A stretch of 64,000 bases of DNA from Paenibacillus prosopidis. GTDB taxonomy: Bacteria > Bacillota > Bacilli > Paenibacillales > Paenibacillaceae. The position numbers and the translations under genes are program-made. A model generated the notes under the pieces. It was not told where the DNA came from and did no database searches. It saw nothing but the letters and a program-made list of their open reading frames with translations. The stretch spans positions 449,248-513,247 of the forward strand of contig NZ_QPJD01000001.1 in the NCBI RefSeq assembly GCF_003337375.1. Direction: 5' to 3'. Shown here one piece after another: positions 61,868-64,000 of this stretch. How positions within the stretch are numbered: position 1 is the stretch's first letter; the number at the start of each line of letters is the position of its first letter.

Positions 61868-63469
61868 ATGCCTCGGACACAACTAGCCCGATTTTTGAGA
61901 GATGCCTATTCAGTCGTTGGAGAGGCCTTAGAGAGAAGTGTATCGATTGATCAGGTCATGCAAGAGCGGATCGTGAAACGACAGTCTCATCAAAAGCGCG
62001 AAATAAAGCTTTCCTCTTCCTCAACTACCACCATTAAACCTTCCGCAAAGTCCGCCAAGAAAGCAGCATCAACTCCGCGTATCGTGATTGTAGGTGCGGG
62101 CCTGGCCGGTCTCACCTGTGCCTATCGTCTGAAGCAAGCGGGGCTTATCGCCAAAGTGTACGAGGCATCCGATCGAGTCGGCGGCCGATGCTGGACCCGC
62201 CGCGGCGATTTTGAAGAGGGACAAATCGTCGAACGGGGGGGCGAGCTGATAGACACGGAGCATCTGGAAATTCGTCAGTTGGCTGAAGAGTTAGGTCTTA
62301 CCTTGGATGACCTTATTGAGGCTGAGAAGAAAGGAACGGACCCTTGTTATTTCTTTGATAACACCCCGTATTCATACGAGGAGGCGACTCGCGATTTTCA
62401 GAAGATATTTAATATACTTCAAAGAGATCTTAATGCTGCTCCTCATCCAACGACGTTTAACAACTTTACACAACGGGGATTCGAGCTGGATCACATGTCG
62501 ATTATCGACTGGATCAACGAGAATGTTCCCGGCGGCATCAAGTCGAAGTTCGGGCAGTTATTAGACGTGGCATACAACATCGAGTTCGGCGCAGAATCAA
62601 GCGATCAGAGCTCACTCAATCTGATTTATCTTCTCGGATTTTCAGAAAGCAGGAGACCATTTAGAATCTTCGGTTCTTCTGATGAGCGATTCCATATACG
62701 TGGCGGAAACGATCAAATTCCTGAGATACTGGAAAAAAAGCTTAAGAAAAGTCAGATCATCCGCAACACAGCATTGATTGCAATCAAAGAGAACAGCAAT
62801 GGAAGCTACACACTGACCTTTAAGAACATGTTGAAAGTTTTTAACGTCATTGCTGACAAGGTTGTACTGACACTGCCTTTTTCCATCCTGCGTACCTCTG
62901 TCGATTTTAGCAAGGCAGGATTTAGATCCCTGAAGATAACCGCGATCGAAGAGCTTGGCATGGGAGCGAACACGAAGCTTCATGCTCAGTTCACCGGTCG
63001 TCATTGGAATGACCTCGGCTGCAATGGAGAAACCTTTTCCGATAGAGGCTATCAGAACACTTATGAGGTGAGCAGGGCACAACCTGGAAAAGCGGGAATC
63101 TTGGTGGATTACACGGGAGGAGAAATCGCAACAGGATTTAACAGAGGCACTCCAACAGAACGTACAGAAATATTTCTAACGCAACTGGAGCCCGTATTAC
63201 CTGGCATCTCTGGGAAATGGAACGGTAGGTCGACACGTGATTACTGGCCGGGAAATCCTTTTACCAAAGGCTCTTATTCCTTTTGGAAGGTCGGTCAATA
63301 TACGAAATTTGCAGGTATCGAAGGAGAGAGAGAGGGGAGAATGGGGAACTGCTACTTTGCCGGTGAACACACCTCTGTTGATTGGCAGGGATTCCTGAAC
63401 GGAGGCGTTGAGAGCGGTGAGCGAGCCGCAAGTGAAATTATCGAAGATTTAGAAGAAGATGAAGAGTAA
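61868..63469 (+). CDS. Flavin-containing amine oxidase family protein
   Basis: 533 residues, ATG after AGGAGG. A ~70-residue N-terminal extension (LARFLRDAYSVVGEALERSV, then a Ser/Thr/Lys-rich stretch), then the FAD-binding motif IVIVGAGLAGLTCAYRL (about 72-88), SDRVGGRCWTRR and ERGGELIDTEH. The C-terminal FAD motif is NCYFAGEHTSVDWQGFLNGG. Family members oxidise amines or amino acids, producing peroxide and ammonia. The substrate is not known. A hairpin follows at 63478. Confidence 0.88.
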   Translation: MPRTQLARFLRDAYSVVGEALERSVSIDQVMQERIVKRQSHQKREIKLSSSSTTTIKPSAKSAKKAASTPRIVIVGAGLAGLTCAYRLKQAGLIAKVYEASDRVGGRCWTRRGDFEEGQIVERGGELIDTEHLEIRQLAEELGLTLDDLIEAEKKGTDPCYFFDNTPYSYEEATRDFQKIFNILQRDLNAAPHPTTFNNFTQRGFELDHMSIIDWINENVPGGIKSKFGQLLDVAYNIEFGAESSDQSSLNLIYLLGFSESRRPFRIFGSSDERFHIRGGNDQIPEILEKKLKKSQIIRNTALIAIKENSNGSYTLTFKNMLKVFNVIADKVVLTLPFSILRTSVDFSKAGFRSLKITAIEELGMGANTKLHAQFTGRHWNDLGCNGETFSDRGYQNTYEVSRAQPGKAGILVDYTGGEIATGFNRGTPTERTEIFLTQLEPVLPGISGKWNGRSTRDYWPGNPFTKGSYSFWKVGQYTKFAGIEGEREGRMGNCYFAGEHTSVDWQGFLNGGVESGERAASEIIEDLEEDEE

Positions 63470-63477
63470 CGCTCCAG

Positions 63478-63520
63478 TCGCCAATCACTTCCGTTGACGG
63501 AAGTGGTTGGCGATTATTTA
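63478..63520 (+). terminator. Rho-independent-like terminator
   Basis: 16-bp arms TCGCCAATCACTTCCG (63478-63493) and its near-complement (63498-63513), loop TTGA, tail TTATTT. Confidence 0.7.
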
Positions 63521-63540
63521 TGTACGTTGAGGGTGGTACG

Positions 63541-63822
63541 AAATACCTTGAGGTATTGTTATCGATGTTTAGTCTTCGTTATTATAATCGGTCATTTAAA
63601 ATCTGTATACCTTGTGTTGAAAGCGCATACAAAAAACTTGGAGGGTTAAGCATGAAAATGTTTAGAAAACGCTGGCTGGGCCAGGGATTAAGCATCATCC
63701 TTGCTGCAAGGACGCTGGCAGCGTACTCGGTGTATGTTTCGAAGGTGTATAAGCTGGAACCGGCGAAAATTTCCTTGTTTTTTAATGGAATTCCTCCAGT
63801 TAAACACCCAATGAGGTCATGA
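63541..63822 (+). pseudogene. Truncated chimeric copy of the first transporter locus
   Basis: 63541-63727 repeats 583-776: the promoter region, the cre box (63618-63631), the GGAGGG site and the first ~27 codons of the lipoprotein (ATG 63652, same MKMFRKRWLGQGLS start). At about 63728 the sequence jumps to a copy of the YesN gene (VYVSKVYKLE, matching about 8499-8542) and then is lost. The lipobox Cys is changed to Tyr. This looks like a duplicated locus that lost about 7.7 kb internally. A short ORF to 63822 remains, but no function is expected. Confidence 0.8.
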
Positions 63823-63872
63823 GACATGCAGCTAACCGGAAAAGCTCCATCTAAATCGGCGCTTATCTTGAA

Positions 63873-64000
63873 TATTGACCGAATCGATTAAAATAACGGG
63901 AGGTTTTCCGTCTATAGCTTTCATTATCGATCAAATAGAACAATTAGCGGGATGTTTGATGCTAGCATGGAAAGTGGACACCTCATTGGAAGCACTAGAT
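63873..64000 (+). other. Open stretch at the right edge, possible partial gene
   Basis: A plus-strand frame stays open from about 63873 to the window end and reads GGFPSIAFIIDQIEQLAGCL, then MLAWKVDTSLEALD. It looks coding but has no visible start with a ribosome binding site, and no family was recognised. Confidence 0.3.

Overview
The window looks like chromosome of a Paenibacillus-like, low-to-medium G+C Gram-positive bacterium. The signs are YesM/YesN two-component pairs beside CUT1-type sugar ABC transporters, lipoprotein signal peptides with clear lipoboxes, strong GGAGG ribosome binding sites, CcpA-type cre boxes and LytS/LytT. The species assignment is inference. I saw no tRNA or rRNA gene.

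Layout. (1) 1-10.3 kb, host-like and GC-richer: the 5' part of a LysM/GMC oxidoreductase gene (minus strand), then a carbohydrate uptake and sensing locus (lipoprotein, two permeases, a second paralogous lipoprotein, YesM kinase, YesN regulator), then a GntP-type permease. (2) 10.3-48 kb, AT-richer accessory DNA that reads as a defence island. In order: two small unknown genes; a nuclease-helicase (DUF2075), a MazG-like enzyme and a PLD-nuclease/helicase (broken by a frameshift) in one operon, followed by an HTH/nuclease protein; a complete BREX type 3 locus (brxF, brxC, pglXI, pglZ, brxA, brxHII; 17.6-30.4 kb); an IS66 remnant; a divergent proteasome-like Ntn-hydrolase next to a three-gene ABC-3C-like system (alpha/beta-hydrolase effector, small middle component, SMC/Rad50-like ATPase); a DUF262/DUF1524 GmrSD-like endonuclease with a DUF6602-type nuclease; a degenerate IS3-family element beside a twice-frameshifted gene; a restriction-modification set (GIY-YIG endonuclease, C5-cytosine methyltransferase, Vsr); an HNH pseudogene; a two-gene unit of unknown function; a PD-(D/E)XK gene lying between two similar 62-bp direct repeats; and a decayed transposase gene. 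(3) 48.3-64 kb, host-like again: a second YesM/YesN pair with a sugar ABC transporter and its lipoprotein, a small protein with four 33-bp repeats, LytS/LytT, a RibD-C/DHFR-like reductase divergent from an HxlR regulator, a DUF485/ActP-type symporter pair, and a flavin amine oxidase. At the right edge is a truncated, chimeric copy of the first transporter locus.

The sugar loci are self-contained sense-and-import modules: lipoprotein captures, permeases import, YesM senses, YesN activates. No ATPase subunit is encoded, so a shared MsmX-like ATPase elsewhere is expected. The island stacks at least five anti-phage or nucleic-acid-targeting modules acting by different means. The least familiar parts are the ABC-3C-like trio with its divergent proteasome-like hydrolase, the helicase/MazG/PLD operon, and the repeat-flanked nuclease cassette.
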